A stretch of 47,928 bases of DNA, taken from contig JAIEPJ010000172.1 of NCBI GenBank assembly GCA_019749835.1, forward strand, positions 1 to 47,928. Reading direction: 5' to 3'. The translations under genes were made by a program, and so were the position numbers. Below the pieces are notes generated by a model, which was not told where the DNA came from, ran no database searches, and worked only from the letters and a program-made list of their open reading frames with translations. Position 1 is the stretch's first letter. The number at the start of each line of letters is the position of its first letter. The DNA comes from Phreatobacter sp. GTDB taxonomy: Bacteria; Pseudomonadota; Alphaproteobacteria; Rhizobiales; Phreatobacteraceae. Below are positions 8,453-15,957 of this stretch, in pieces.

Positions 8453-9693
8453 GCACCCTGCCGCCCCGGCCGGGCTGGCTCGCCGCAGGAGACGTGCCGC
8501 GGCTCATTCGGGCGATCGGTGTCGAAGGCGATGCCGTGCGCGTCGTCGGCGGCGCGGTGAGGAACTGGCTCATCGGCCTGCCGCCGGGCGATATCGACCT
8601 TGCCACCACGGCCGAACCCGGCCTCGTCGCGGCCCGGGCAGGCGGCGCCGGGTTCAAGGTCGTGCCGACCGGGATCGCCCACGGCACCGTCACGATCGTG
8701 GTTGACGGCACCGGCTACGAGGTGACGACCCTGCGCCAGGACATCGTGACGGATGGACGCAGGGCAGTCGTGCGTTTCGGTCGCGACTGGGAGGCGGATG
8801 CGGCGCGGCGGGACTTCACCATCAATGCCATGAGCCTGTCGGCGGATGGCGAGCTCTTCGATTATTTCGGCGGCCGGCGCGATCTTGCCGACGGCAAAGT
8901 GCGGTTCATCGGCGAGGCGCTCACCCGGGTGCGCGAGGATCGGCTGCGCATCCTCCGCCTGTTCCGCTTCCACGCCATCTATGCCCGCGGCGAGGTCGAC
9001 CGGGCGGCGCTGTCGGCCTGTATCGCGGAGCGGGAGGGGCTCGCCGACCTGTCGCGCGAGCGCCTTCGCGCGGAGATCATGAAGCTCGTCGTGGCCCCGC
9101 GCGCGGGCGCGACGCTGCAGGCCATGGCCGATTGCGGCCTCCTCGGCCAGGTGCTCGGCGGCGTGCCGCTGGCCGCCGGCGTCGACAGGCTGGCCGCCGT
9201 CGAGGCGGGGCTGTCGATAGCGGCCGATCCCGTGCAGCGCCTGGCTTCTCTCGCGGTTCTGACCCGTGAGGATGCGCTGCGGCTGCGTGAGCGTCTGGCC
9301 CTGTCCAATGCCGAATTCCGCCGTCTGGACGGCATCGGTCATGGCTGGCGCCTCGATCCTGCGGCCGGCCTCGCCGCGGCCAAGCAGCTTCTCTATGCGG
9401 TCGGGCCGCGCGGCTTTCGCGACCGGGTCCTGGTCGGTTTCGCACGTTCCACGGCTGATCCTGCCGAAGCGGCCTGGCGCGATCTGCTCGCCCTGCCGGA
9501 GCGCTGGACGGCGCCGCATTTCCCAGTCTCGGGCGAGGACCTCCAGCGCCGCGGCTTCGCCGCCGGCCCCGACCTGGGCACCGTTCTCGCCATGATCCGT
9601 ACGCGCTGGATGGCTGCCGACTTCCCCGTCGCGCGGGACCGGGTCGCCGCGCTGCTGGACGAGGTTCTCGCGGAGCGTGGGGGCGAGGGCTGA
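8449..9693 (+). CDS. cca: CCA tRNA nucleotidyltransferase / poly(A) polymerase family
   Basis: A 414-residue class II nucleotidyltransferase that adds or repairs the 3'-CCA of tRNA. N-terminal catalytic core: VVGGAVRNWLIGLPPGDIDL, with the GG of the active site and the D-x-D metal ligands; the Asn after GGAVR is usual in alphaproteobacterial members. Next come RRDFTINAMSL and the RVREDRLRILRLFRFHA head/neck motif. The C-terminal half is helical body and tail. Length fits the family. It is the last gene of a run of ATGA-coupled genes. Some family members act as poly(A) polymerases; in an organism with one copy the CCA role is expected. The short gap to 9829 holds no obvious terminator. Confidence 0.93.
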   Translation: MSTLPPRPGWLAAGDVPRLIRAIGVEGDAVRVVGGAVRNWLIGLPPGDIDLATTAEPGLVAARAGGAGFKVVPTGIAHGTVTIVVDGTGYEVTTLRQDIVTDGRRAVVRFGRDWEADAARRDFTINAMSLSADGELFDYFGGRRDLADGKVRFIGEALTRVREDRLRILRLFRFHAIYARGEVDRAALSACIAEREGLADLSRERLRAEIMKLVVAPRAGATLQAMADCGLLGQVLGGVPLAAGVDRLAAVEAGLSIAADPVQRLASLAVLTREDALRLRERLALSNAEFRRLDGIGHGWRLDPAAGLAAAKQLLYAVGPRGFRDRVLVGFARSTADPAEAAWRDLLALPERWTAPHFPVSGEDLQRRGFAAGPDLGTVLAMIRTRWMAADFPVARDRVAALLDEVLAERGGEG

Positions 9694-9828
9694 GGCGCTG
9701 GCGCCAGCCTCGCGAGGTAGTTCTAGCAACCATCTCGTGCCAATTAATTGATAGGCAAGTTTTTTTTGATTGATTTCATCGGCAAGCCTCTCCGCTCGGA
9801 GCAGGTCACCCGGTGGTCTTTTGGCGAT

Positions 9829-12141
9829 ATGGCGTTCGTTCAGGGCAAGTCATCGAGCGACATGATGCGCGAGTTGCCCGTCGAAGTTTATGTTTCGATG
9901 GTCGACTCCCTCTACGAGGATGTGCGCTCGCTGCTGCTCGGCGTGGTCGCCGCCCTGGCCGGAACGATCTATACGGCGCACCTGACCGGCCATCCGCTCC
10001 TGATCGCGTTTCCCTTCGCCATCGTGCTCATCGGCTTCGTGCGCACCCTGAGGATGGTCGCCTATCGGCGCGTGCGAGCCGACGTCCTGACCTATGAACA
10101 GGCGCTTCGCTGGGAGCGCGAATACACGATCGGCGCCAATCTCCTGGTCTTCACAATCGGCCTGTGGTGCTTCGCGACCTTCAACCTGACCCAGTCCATG
10201 GCCGCCCACCTGTTCTGCGTCTCGGTGGCGCTGTCCTACATGGTCGGGGTCACCGGCCGTAATTTCGCCAACGGACCCTTCGTCGACAACCAGATCGCCC
10301 TGCTTTGCGCGCCGCTGGTGGTGGGCATGATGATGACCGGCGTCTGGGACTACATGGTCCTTGCCTGTTTCGCGATCCCCTTCTTCGGCAGCGTGCGCAG
10401 CATTGCCCGCAGGCTCCGCGAGATCCTCCTCAACGCCATCATCGCCAAGCGCGACGTGTCTCTGCTCGCAGACCGCTTCGATACCGCCCTCAACAACATG
10501 CCGCACGGCCTCGCCATGTTCGACGCCGAGGGTCGCCTCGTGGTGGTGAACCGGCGCTGGGCTGAAATTCTGCCGCTCGATCCCGACAGCCTGGCGCAGG
10601 GCGCCCGCGCCGAGGCGATCGTCGCCGCCTATGTCGATCTTGGTATCCTCGGCGAGCGTGACGCCGGCCGGGTCCTCGATGCGGTGGCACGGCGCGTCCA
10701 TGGGCTGGCGCGCGAGCAATTCGAGCTCCAGGCCAATGGCTGCAATGTCGATCTGACCTTCCAGCCGATGGAGACGGGCGGTCTTGTCGTTGCCATCGAG
10801 GACATCACCGAAAAGCGCCGCACCGAGGCGCGGATCGCCCATATGGCGCGCCACGATGCACTCACCGGCCTGCCGAACCGCTCGCTGTTCCATGAGCGTC
10901 TGGAAACGGCCCTTGCCATGACCACCGACGAGGACATGCTCGCGGTGCTGTTCGTCGATCTCGATCATTTCCAGCAGGTCAACGACACGCTCGGCCACAC
11001 GGCCGGCGATGCGCTCCTTGTGGAAGTCGCCGACCGGCTGCGCTTCGCGGTGGGCGAGAACGACGTGGTCGCCCGTTTTGGTGCCGACGAGTTCGTCATC
11101 CTCCAGAACGGCGCGCGCAGCGTCAACGACGTCACGACGCTGGCCGCGCGGATCATCGAGACCATTGCCGACATCGTGCAGATCAACGACAAGCCGATCG
11201 CCAGTGGCGCGTCGGTCGGTATCGCGCTGGCGCCGCGCGACGGGCGTGAGCCGGATCAATTGCTGAAGAGTGCCGACATGGCGCTCAGCCGCGCCAAGGC
11301 GGGTGGCCGCGGCATCCTGCATTTCTACGAAGAGGAAATGGATCATCAGGCGCAGGCGCGCCGGGCAATCGAGATGGACTTGCGCAAGGCGATCCAGAAC
11401 GAGGATCTGGCGGTCTATTTCCAGCCCATGCTCGATCTCAAGTCGCTGACCATCTCGACCTGCGAGGCCCTCGTCCGCTGGCCACACCGCGTCCGCGGCA
11501 TGATTTCCCCGGCGGAGTTCATCCCGATCGCCGAGGAAACCGGGCTTGTCATCGAGCTCGGCCGTCAGGTGCTGCGCAAGGCCTGCCGGGCCTGCGTCGC
11601 CTGGCCCGACCGGATCCGCGTCTCGGTCAACCTGTCCTCCGTCCAGTTCGAACGAGACGACGTTGTCGCTCTGGTCGCCGAGACCCTGAGGACGACCGGG
11701 CTTGACCCCGACCGCCTCGAACTCGAGATCACCGAGACCCTGCTGCTGCAGGACTCGGAGGGTGTTCTCTCCGTCCTGACGCAGTTGCGGGCGATGGGTG
11801 TCAGGCTGGCACTCGACGATTTCGGCACGGGCTATTCAAGCCTGAGCTATCTGCACAAGTTCCCTCTGGACAAGGTGAAGATCGACCGCTCCTTCGTCCG
11901 CAACATCACCAGCGACCGCAAGGCCGCCAAGCTGCTGCGCGGCGTGACGCGGCTGGGCTCGGAACTCGGCCTGTCGGTTGTCGTCGAAGGCGTCGAGACG
12001 CTGGAACAACTGAAGCTGATCGACGCGCCGGGTGTCGTCAGCGAGGTTCAGGGCTTCGTCCTCAGCCCCGCCATCCCCGATGACCAGCTGCGGGCCCTGA
12101 TGGGTCGATCCGGCAAGGATCTTCTGGCGCGCGCCGCCTGA
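9829..12141 (+). CDS. Membrane PAS-GGDEF-EAL protein (c-di-GMP turnover)
   Basis: About 770 residues. Order: a hydrophobic N-terminal sensor region of several helices (about residues 30-200), a PAS domain (about 220-335, NNMPHGLAMFDAEGRLVVVN), GGDEF (about 345-510) and EAL (about 525-765). The GGDEF signature reads GADEF at 11080-11094 (residues 418-422), and the upstream I-site RxxD is replaced by GEND, so cyclase activity and product inhibition are doubtful. The EAL domain looks complete: CEALVRW, ELEITET, LDDFGTGYSSLSYL, KIDRSFV, VVVEGVET. A phosphodiesterase, possibly with GTP-tuned GGDEF, is the best guess. The start is uncertain: TTG 9748, ATG 9829 and ATG 9862 are all in frame with weak ribosome-binding sites. 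Confidence 0.9.
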   Translation: MAFVQGKSSSDMMRELPVEVYVSMVDSLYEDVRSLLLGVVAALAGTIYTAHLTGHPLLIAFPFAIVLIGFVRTLRMVAYRRVRADVLTYEQALRWEREYTIGANLLVFTIGLWCFATFNLTQSMAAHLFCVSVALSYMVGVTGRNFANGPFVDNQIALLCAPLVVGMMMTGVWDYMVLACFAIPFFGSVRSIARRLREILLNAIIAKRDVSLLADRFDTALNNMPHGLAMFDAEGRLVVVNRRWAEILPLDPDSLAQGARAEAIVAAYVDLGILGERDAGRVLDAVARRVHGLAREQFELQANGCNVDLTFQPMETGGLVVAIEDITEKRRTEARIAHMARHDALTGLPNRSLFHERLETALAMTTDEDMLAVLFVDLDHFQQVNDTLGHTAGDALLVEVADRLRFAVGENDVVARFGADEFVILQNGARSVNDVTTLAARIIETIADIVQINDKPIASGASVGIALAPRDGREPDQLLKSADMALSRAKAGGRGILHFYEEEMDHQAQARRAIEMDLRKAIQNEDLAVYFQPMLDLKSLTISTCEALVRWPHRVRGMISPAEFIPIAEETGLVIELGRQVLRKACRACVAWPDRIRVSVNLSSVQFERDDVVALVAETLRTTGLDPDRLELEITETLLLQDSEGVLSVLTQLRAMGVRLALDDFGTGYSSLSYLHKFPLDKVKIDRSFVRNITSDRKAAKLLRGVTRLGSELGLSVVVEGVETLEQLKLIDAPGVVSEVQGFVLSPAIPDDQLRALMGRSGKDLLARAA

Positions 12142-12504
12142 AATCCGGAAGCAATACTGACGTTACGTCATCGGTATTCACACCAAAGACTTCCAGCGGG
12201 TTGAAGGCCACCCCTCTGCGTCTGCCGGTAGCAGAAGGGCTTTGCGCTGCACCGCGACCGGGACTGACGGCGCTGGCGCGGGTCCGTTGCGGAAAAATTG
12301 AATCTCAGGATCGCGAATTCTCCGCGAAGTCGCAAGGTTCATGCTGCAAGACGGCTGTTTAGATCCCGTTGATCCCCGTTTCCATCACGACGCGCCGCCG
12401 TGCTGTTGCCGCGGCCATGCCGCGATGCGGCAGAGTAGAGACACGGCGCCGAGGGCGGTATCATCATAACGATCATTGTATTTAACTGCGTTTCTGCGAA
12501 CGCA

Positions 12505-12519
12505 TTAACGATGATTTAA
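12505..12519 (+). promoter_or_regulatory. CtrA box 1 (TTAA-N7-TTAA)
   Basis: TTAACGATGATTTAA at 12505-12519, followed by C, is a perfect TTAA-N7-TTAAC site, the full consensus of the alphaproteobacterial cell-cycle regulator CtrA. It lies 86 nt before the chosen start of the FeeM-like gene. CtrA is known to bind such direct repeats and to activate or repress depending on position relative to the promoter. Confidence 0.75.
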
Positions 12520-12537
12520 CCAAACGCTTCCCACCGG

Positions 12538-12552
12538 TTAAAAAAGCATTAA
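12538..12552 (+). promoter_or_regulatory. CtrA box 2 (TTAA-N7-TTAA)
   Basis: TTAAAAAAGCATTAA at 12538-12552, followed by C, is a second perfect box exactly 33 bp downstream of the first, about three helical turns, so both would face the same side of the DNA. It ends 52 nt before ATG 12605, a position compatible with overlap of a -35 element as in CtrA-activated promoters. Confidence 0.75.
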
Positions 12553-12604
12553 CATCGACCTCACGTTAGCAGCGGGTGTGAACGCTTCTCGTGGGGCATG
12601 GCAG

Positions 12605-13336
12605 ATGACGACGGTGAATGCCGAAGGCTCGTTTTCACGGAACGTCGCCGATCTCATCGGCCGGATCGCCTACCGGCGGATCCAGTCTGACGAGGACCGC
12701 CGCGCCGTTTTTCGTCTGAGATACGAGTGCTATCTGCGCGAGGGTGCGATCGCGCCGAACGAGACGGGCCTGTTCGAGGATGATTTCGACAGCGCTCCCA
12801 ACGTCTCGATCTTCGGCCTCTATATCGATGGCGTCCTGGCGAGTTCCATCCGTGTGCACGTGGCGACAGCGGACATGCCTTTCGCGCCCGCCCTGGCCGT
12901 TTTCGGTGACATCCTCGGCTCCCGCCTTGCCGCCGGCGAGACCATCGTCGACCCGACCCGCTTCGTCGTGGACCATGAACTCTCCCGGCTCTACCCGGGG
13001 CTGCCCTATGCGACCGTGCGCATGGGCATGCTGGCCTCCGAACATGCCGAGGCAGACTATGCCCTCGCGACGGTCAGGACCGAGCACCGGGCCTTCTACC
13101 GCCGCCTGCTGTTCATGGAACCGGTGGGCGAGCCGCGCCTCTATCCGAACCTGAAGAACCCGATCAATCTGATGGGTGTGTCCTTTCCGCTGATGCGGCA
13201 AAGGGTCTACACTCGCTATCCGTTCATGGCGTCGACGCGGGACGAGCAGGAGCGTCTGTTCGGTCCGCGCCGCCCTCGCGCCCCCCGGCGCGACCATGTC
13301 GCGGTGTCGGTGGCGGGAGAAGCCGCCGCCGCCTGA
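12605..13336 (+). CDS. N-acyl amino acid synthase FeeM / autoinducer-synthase-like protein
   Basis: A 243-residue cytosolic protein of GNAT-like fold. The N-terminal part resembles acyl-homoserine-lactone synthases and FeeM: RAVFRLRYECYLREG, then EDDFDSAPNVSIFGLYIDG and SSIRVHVAT correspond to the conserved Arg, the acidic D-x-D-like cluster and the Arg strand of that superfamily. Later regions (DPTRFVVDHELSRLYPGLPY, AEADYALATVR) fit the FeeM catalytic core as I know it. Expected chemistry is acyl transfer from acyl-ACP to an amino group; the product is unknown. ATG 12605 is chosen (GGGG upstream, downstream of both CtrA boxes); GTG 12578 is an in-frame alternative. The promoter carries two CtrA boxes, and a small gene follows after 19 nt. 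No LuxR-type receptor is nearby. Confidence 0.65.
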   Translation: MTTVNAEGSFSRNVADLIGRIAYRRIQSDEDRRAVFRLRYECYLREGAIAPNETGLFEDDFDSAPNVSIFGLYIDGVLASSIRVHVATADMPFAPALAVFGDILGSRLAAGETIVDPTRFVVDHELSRLYPGLPYATVRMGMLASEHAEADYALATVRTEHRAFYRRLLFMEPVGEPRLYPNLKNPINLMGVSFPLMRQRVYTRYPFMASTRDEQERLFGPRRPRAPRRDHVAVSVAGEAAAA

Positions 13337-13355
13337 AACGTCGGGAGGCCAGGGG

Positions 13356-13598
13356 ATGAGATCCGGCAGCCGCAAACCTTTCGACGCGTTTCGCCGCGCG
13401 CCAGGATCGGGAAACCGGGCCTCCGACGGCTGGAAACGCGAAACCTTCGTGCTGCCGCGGGATGCGGCCCGCATCAAGGCGCGGGAAATCCTGGATCGCT
13501 TTCCCCGCGCCGCCTATCTGACCGAGGTCGAGTTCTGGCGTGAACTGGAGGACGGACGCATCGAGTTCACGATGCGTCGCCTGCCGACGTCGGACTGA
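13356..13598 (+). CDS. Small hypothetical protein, likely cotranscribed with FeeM-like gene
   Basis: An 80-residue basic protein starting at ATG 13356 with an excellent GGGAGG seven nt upstream, 19 nt after the FeeM-like gene, so cotranscription is very likely. The N-terminal third is rich in Arg and Ser (MRSGSRKPFDAFRR). The rest (WKRETFVLPRDAARIKAREILDRFPRAAYLTEVEFWRELEDGRIEFTMRRLP) reads like a small alpha/beta domain. No signal peptide, membrane helix or known catalytic motif is seen. I do not recognise the family. Its constant position would suggest a helper of the synthase or simply a passenger gene. It is convergent with the YodC-like gene (7 nt between stops). Confidence 0.8.
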   Translation: MRSGSRKPFDAFRRAPGSGNRASDGWKRETFVLPRDAARIKAREILDRFPRAAYLTEVEFWRELEDGRIEFTMRRLPTSD

Positions 13599-13605
13599 GG
13601 GCCGC

Positions 13606-13848
13606 TCAGGCGGCAGCCTCTTCCTCTTCCTCGTCCTTTTCGCCGTCTTCGTCGCCGTCCTCGTCGTCCTCGCCCTCTTCCTCTTCGAGGTCGATGGCCT
13701 GGAGGGCGACGACGGGAATGGCCTCACGGAAGAGGTCGCCCTCTTCGCCGAGCCAGATGCAGGTCGCCTCGTCGTCGCTGATGGCGGTGACCGTCAGCGC
13801 CTGGCCGCCGGATTTCAAGGTCACGATATCGCCGGGTGTGATCGTCAT
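13606..13848 (-). CDS. YodC-like DUF2158 protein with acidic tail
   Basis: An 80-residue protein. ATG 13848 has a strong AGGAGG just upstream, so earlier in-frame starts are rejected. Residues 1-50 (MTITPGDIVTLKSGGQALTV...CIWLGEEGDLFREAIPVVALQ) match the small YodC/DUF2158 beta-barrel domain: a GDIV-L-SGG start, then an xxCxW strand. The last 27 or so residues are almost entirely Glu and Asp, ending EEEEEAAA, which is not part of the usual domain. Function unknown; the domain resembles small SH3-like barrels. The acidic tail suggests binding of a basic partner or nucleic-acid mimicry, which is inference. Its leader contains two alternative hairpins (13902-13938). Confidence 0.85.
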   Translation of the reverse strand: MTITPGDIVTLKSGGQALTVTAISDDEATCIWLGEEGDLFREAIPVVALQAIDLEEEEGEDDEDGDEDGEKDEEEEEAAA

Positions 13849-13901
13849 GGGTGCCTCCTGTGGTGCGAGGCAAACCCTAGCGGGGCTCCGTGACGGGCCC
13901 A

Positions 13902-13938
13902 TCACAGCTATGGCCGGCGAGGGCTGTGACCCTCGCCG
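13902..13938 (-). other. Two mutually exclusive hairpins between the FAH-fold gene and the YodC-like gene
   Basis: On the minus strand CGGCGAGGG (13938-13930) pairs perfectly with CCCTCGCCG (13923-13915) around a 6-nt loop, while TCACAGC (13929-13923) pairs with GCTGTGA (13908-13902). The two stems share bases, so only one can form. No U-run follows, so it is not a standard terminator; it may be a 3' end, a processing site or an attenuator in the YodC-like leader. Confidence 0.5.
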
Positions 13939-13944
13939 TCCGTG

Positions 13945-15117
13945 TCAGGCACGACGGCGCGACAGGCTCGCCATCAGGCTGCGGATGCCCTCGGTCCAGG
14001 GCGGGCAATCGGTTGTCAGGCGGACGCGGTTGGTCAGGCTGCCGAGACTGTCGCTGGCGATGGTGACGATGTCGCCGAGCTTGTGGGTGAAGCCCTTGCC
14101 TGGCTCGCCGCGGTCCTTGATCGGGGCGAAGAGCGTTCCGCAATAAAGCACAAGGCCGTCGGGATATTGGTGATGCGGGCCGATTGCCTGGCGCGCCAGG
14201 TCCTCGACGTCGCGGGAGATCGCTGCCATGTCGCTGCGGCCGTCGAGGACGAAGCCGTCCTCGCCCGTGACGGTGAGGGAAACCTTCATGGTCCTGACGT
14301 CATCGATCCCGAAGGTCCGATCGAACAGGCGCACGAAGGGGCCTAGGGCGGCCGAGGCATTGTTGTCCTTGGCCTTGCCGAGAAGCAGCGCGGAGCGGCC
14401 TTCGACATCGCGCAGATTGACGTCATTGCCGAGGGTGGCGCCGACGATGCGTCCGGCAGAGGAGATGACCAGCACCACTTCCGGCTCGGGATTGTTCCAG
14501 GTCGAGACCGGATGGATGCCGACATCGGCCCCCGTGCCGACCGAGGCGAGAACCGGTGCCTTGGTGAAGATCTCGGCGTCCGGGCCGATGCCGACCTCCA
14601 GATATTGCGACCAGAGCCCGCGCTCCTGGAGGTGCTTCTTCAGGGCCGCGGCCTCCGGCGAGCCGGGCTTGAGGCCCTTGAGCTCGCCGCCGATGATGGC
14701 GCCGATCTCGTCGCGGATGGCCGCGGCGCGTTCCGGTACGCCCTTGGCCTGTTCCTCGATCACGCGCTCCACCATGGAGATGGCGAAGGTGACGCCGGCG
14801 GCCTTCACCGCCTGCAGATCGACGGGGGAGAGGAGGAAGGGGGCCGCGGCGTCGCGGCCGGCGGGGATGGTGTTGGCGAGAATGGCTGCGAGGTCGCCGA
14901 TCCGCTCGCCGGTCACGCCCGCGAGGGCTTCGGCTGGGTTGGCGGTATCGAAGAGATCAGATGTTGTCGGGAAGGCGCTGGTGACGTCGAAGACACCTTC
15001 GGCGCGCACCGCGACGACCGAGGGGCCATAGCCCGGCCTGAAGATGCGGCCGACGAGCGTGCCCGCCGTGCCATCGGCGGGAAGGGTGGTGGTGGCGGAG
15101 AGGGCGAGGGCGCTCAT
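13945..15117 (-). CDS. FAH-fold dehydratase, XylX-like (2-keto-3-deoxy-pentonate dehydratase candidate)
   Basis: A 390-residue fumarylacetoacetate-hydrolase-family protein. The C-terminal domain carries WNNPEPEVVL (metal-site glutamates), GNDVNLRDVEGRSALLL, KAKDNNASAALGPF and HQYPDGLVLYCGTLFAP. These closely follow, from memory, Caulobacter XylX, which dehydrates 2-keto-3-deoxy-xylonate to alpha-ketoglutarate semialdehyde. The N-terminal region (SPVDLQAVKAAGVTFAISMVERVIEE) also fits that 390-residue subfamily rather than short FAH isomerases. The start overlaps the SDR stop by ATGA. With the SDR and aldehyde dehydrogenase upstream it forms what looks like an oxidative, Weimberg-type sugar-acid segment, but a sugar-acid dehydratase of the IlvD/EDD type is missing, so the true substrate is open. 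Confidence 0.75.
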   Translation of the reverse strand: MSALALSATTTLPADGTAGTLVGRIFRPGYGPSVVAVRAEGVFDVTSAFPTTSDLFDTANPAEALAGVTGERIGDLAAILANTIPAGRDAAAPFLLSPVDLQAVKAAGVTFAISMVERVIEEQAKGVPERAAAIRDEIGAIIGGELKGLKPGSPEAAALKKHLQERGLWSQYLEVGIGPDAEIFTKAPVLASVGTGADVGIHPVSTWNNPEPEVVLVISSAGRIVGATLGNDVNLRDVEGRSALLLGKAKDNNASAALGPFVRLFDRTFGIDDVRTMKVSLTVTGEDGFVLDGRSDMAAISRDVEDLARQAIGPHHQYPDGLVLYCGTLFAPIKDRGEPGKGFTHKLGDIVTIASDSLGSLTNRVRLTTDCPPWTEGIRSLMASLSRRRA

Positions 15118-15860
15118 ATGCAGCGTCCGCCGTCGACTTCCAGCACCACGCCGGTGAGGAAGTTGCCCGGATCAGCCGCGAGGAACAAGGCGGCATCGGC
15201 GATGTCCTTCGGCGTCGACAGGCGCCCCATGGGGATCGATGCGATGAATTTCTTGCGCATCTCCGGCGTGTCCTCGCCCATGAAGGTGCCCAGCAGCGGC
15301 GTGTCGCCCGCCACCGGGGCCAGGGCGCAGACGCGGATCTTGTCCGGCGCCAGTTCCACCGCCATGGACTTGGTGAGCAGGTTCACCGCGCCCTTGGAGG
15401 CATTGTACCAGGCGAGGCCGGGACGCGGCCGGATGCCGGCGGTGGAGCCGACATTGATGATGGCACCGCCGCCGTTCTGGCGCATCACCGGGATGACGGC
15501 ATGGGCGAAGTGGAAGATCGACTTCACATTGACGTCGAAAACGCGGTCGAAGGTCACCTCATCGACCTCGAGCATCGGCTGGTTGCGGTGTGAGGTGCCG
15601 GCATTGTTGACCAGCACGTCGACCGTTCCGAAGCGCTCGACCGCCTTGGCGACGGCACGCTGGACGTCCTTCGCCTTGGAGACGTCGCACTTCATGCCGA
15701 AGGCCTTGCGGCCATAGGGCTTGGCGGCCGCCTTGGCGCCCTCCTCGTTGAGATCGAGAACGACGACCCGGGCGCCTTCCTTCGCGAAGGTCTCGACGAT
15801 GCCGAGACCGAAGCCCTGGGCGCCGCCCGTGACGATGGCGACCTTGTCCTTGAGACGCAT
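15114..15860 (-). CDS. SDR family NAD(P)-dependent oxidoreductase
   Basis: A 248-residue classical short-chain dehydrogenase. Motifs: the cofactor loop TGGAQGFGLG, an Asp at the end of the second strand (VVVLDLN) favouring NAD+, the NNAG motif, catalytic Ser in NVGSTAG, and Tyr-x3-Lys in WYNASKG. It ends in the typical LEVDGGRCI. ATG 15860 follows GGGGGA at good distance; upstream in-frame ATGs lack this. It lies 97 nt after the aldehyde dehydrogenase gene and overlaps the XylX-like gene by 4 nt. Neighbours suggest oxidation of a sugar or hydroxy-acid, for example an aldose to its lactone; the sequence alone does not fix the substrate. Confidence 0.9.
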   Translation of the reverse strand: MRLKDKVAIVTGGAQGFGLGIVETFAKEGARVVVLDLNEEGAKAAAKPYGRKAFGMKCDVSKAKDVQRAVAKAVERFGTVDVLVNNAGTSHRNQPMLEVDEVTFDRVFDVNVKSIFHFAHAVIPVMRQNGGGAIINVGSTAGIRPRPGLAWYNASKGAVNLLTKSMAVELAPDKIRVCALAPVAGDTPLLGTFMGEDTPEMRKKFIASIPMGRLSTPKDIADAALFLAADPGNFLTGVVLEVDGGRCI

Positions 15861-15957
15861 GGTTTCCCCCTGATGCGTGGATGCTTGTTGGGTGATTGTC
15901 ATCGCAATTTCTTCAAGCGAACCGCTACCCGCTTCGCTCGAAAATGCGTCCGGCCGC

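Larger units (their letters stand above)
12142..12604. other. Long intergenic region before the FeeM-like gene
   Basis: No gene is supported in this 463-nt gap. It holds an imperfect palindrome at 12153-12178 built on TGACGT-T-ACGTCA (12158-12170) with AATAC/GTATT outer arms. A hairpin at 12212-12239 (CCCTCTGC paired with GCAGA-A-GGG) is followed by CTTT and could be a weak terminator for the GGDEF-EAL gene. A short hairpin TGCCGC-GAT-GCGGCA lies at 12418-12432. From about 12470 the sequence becomes clearly AT-richer and contains the two CtrA boxes listed separately. Confidence 0.6.

Noticed and set aside
9850-11487. 545-codon minus-strand frame inside the first GGDEF-EAL gene
   Set aside because: Antisense to conserved PAS, GGDEF and EAL motifs; no ribosome-binding site and no recognisable domain.
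15861-15957. Extension of the SDR frame upstream of 15860
   Set aside because: The Rossmann fold starts directly after ATG 15860, which has a strong ribosome-binding site; upstream codons run into the aldehyde dehydrogenase gene.
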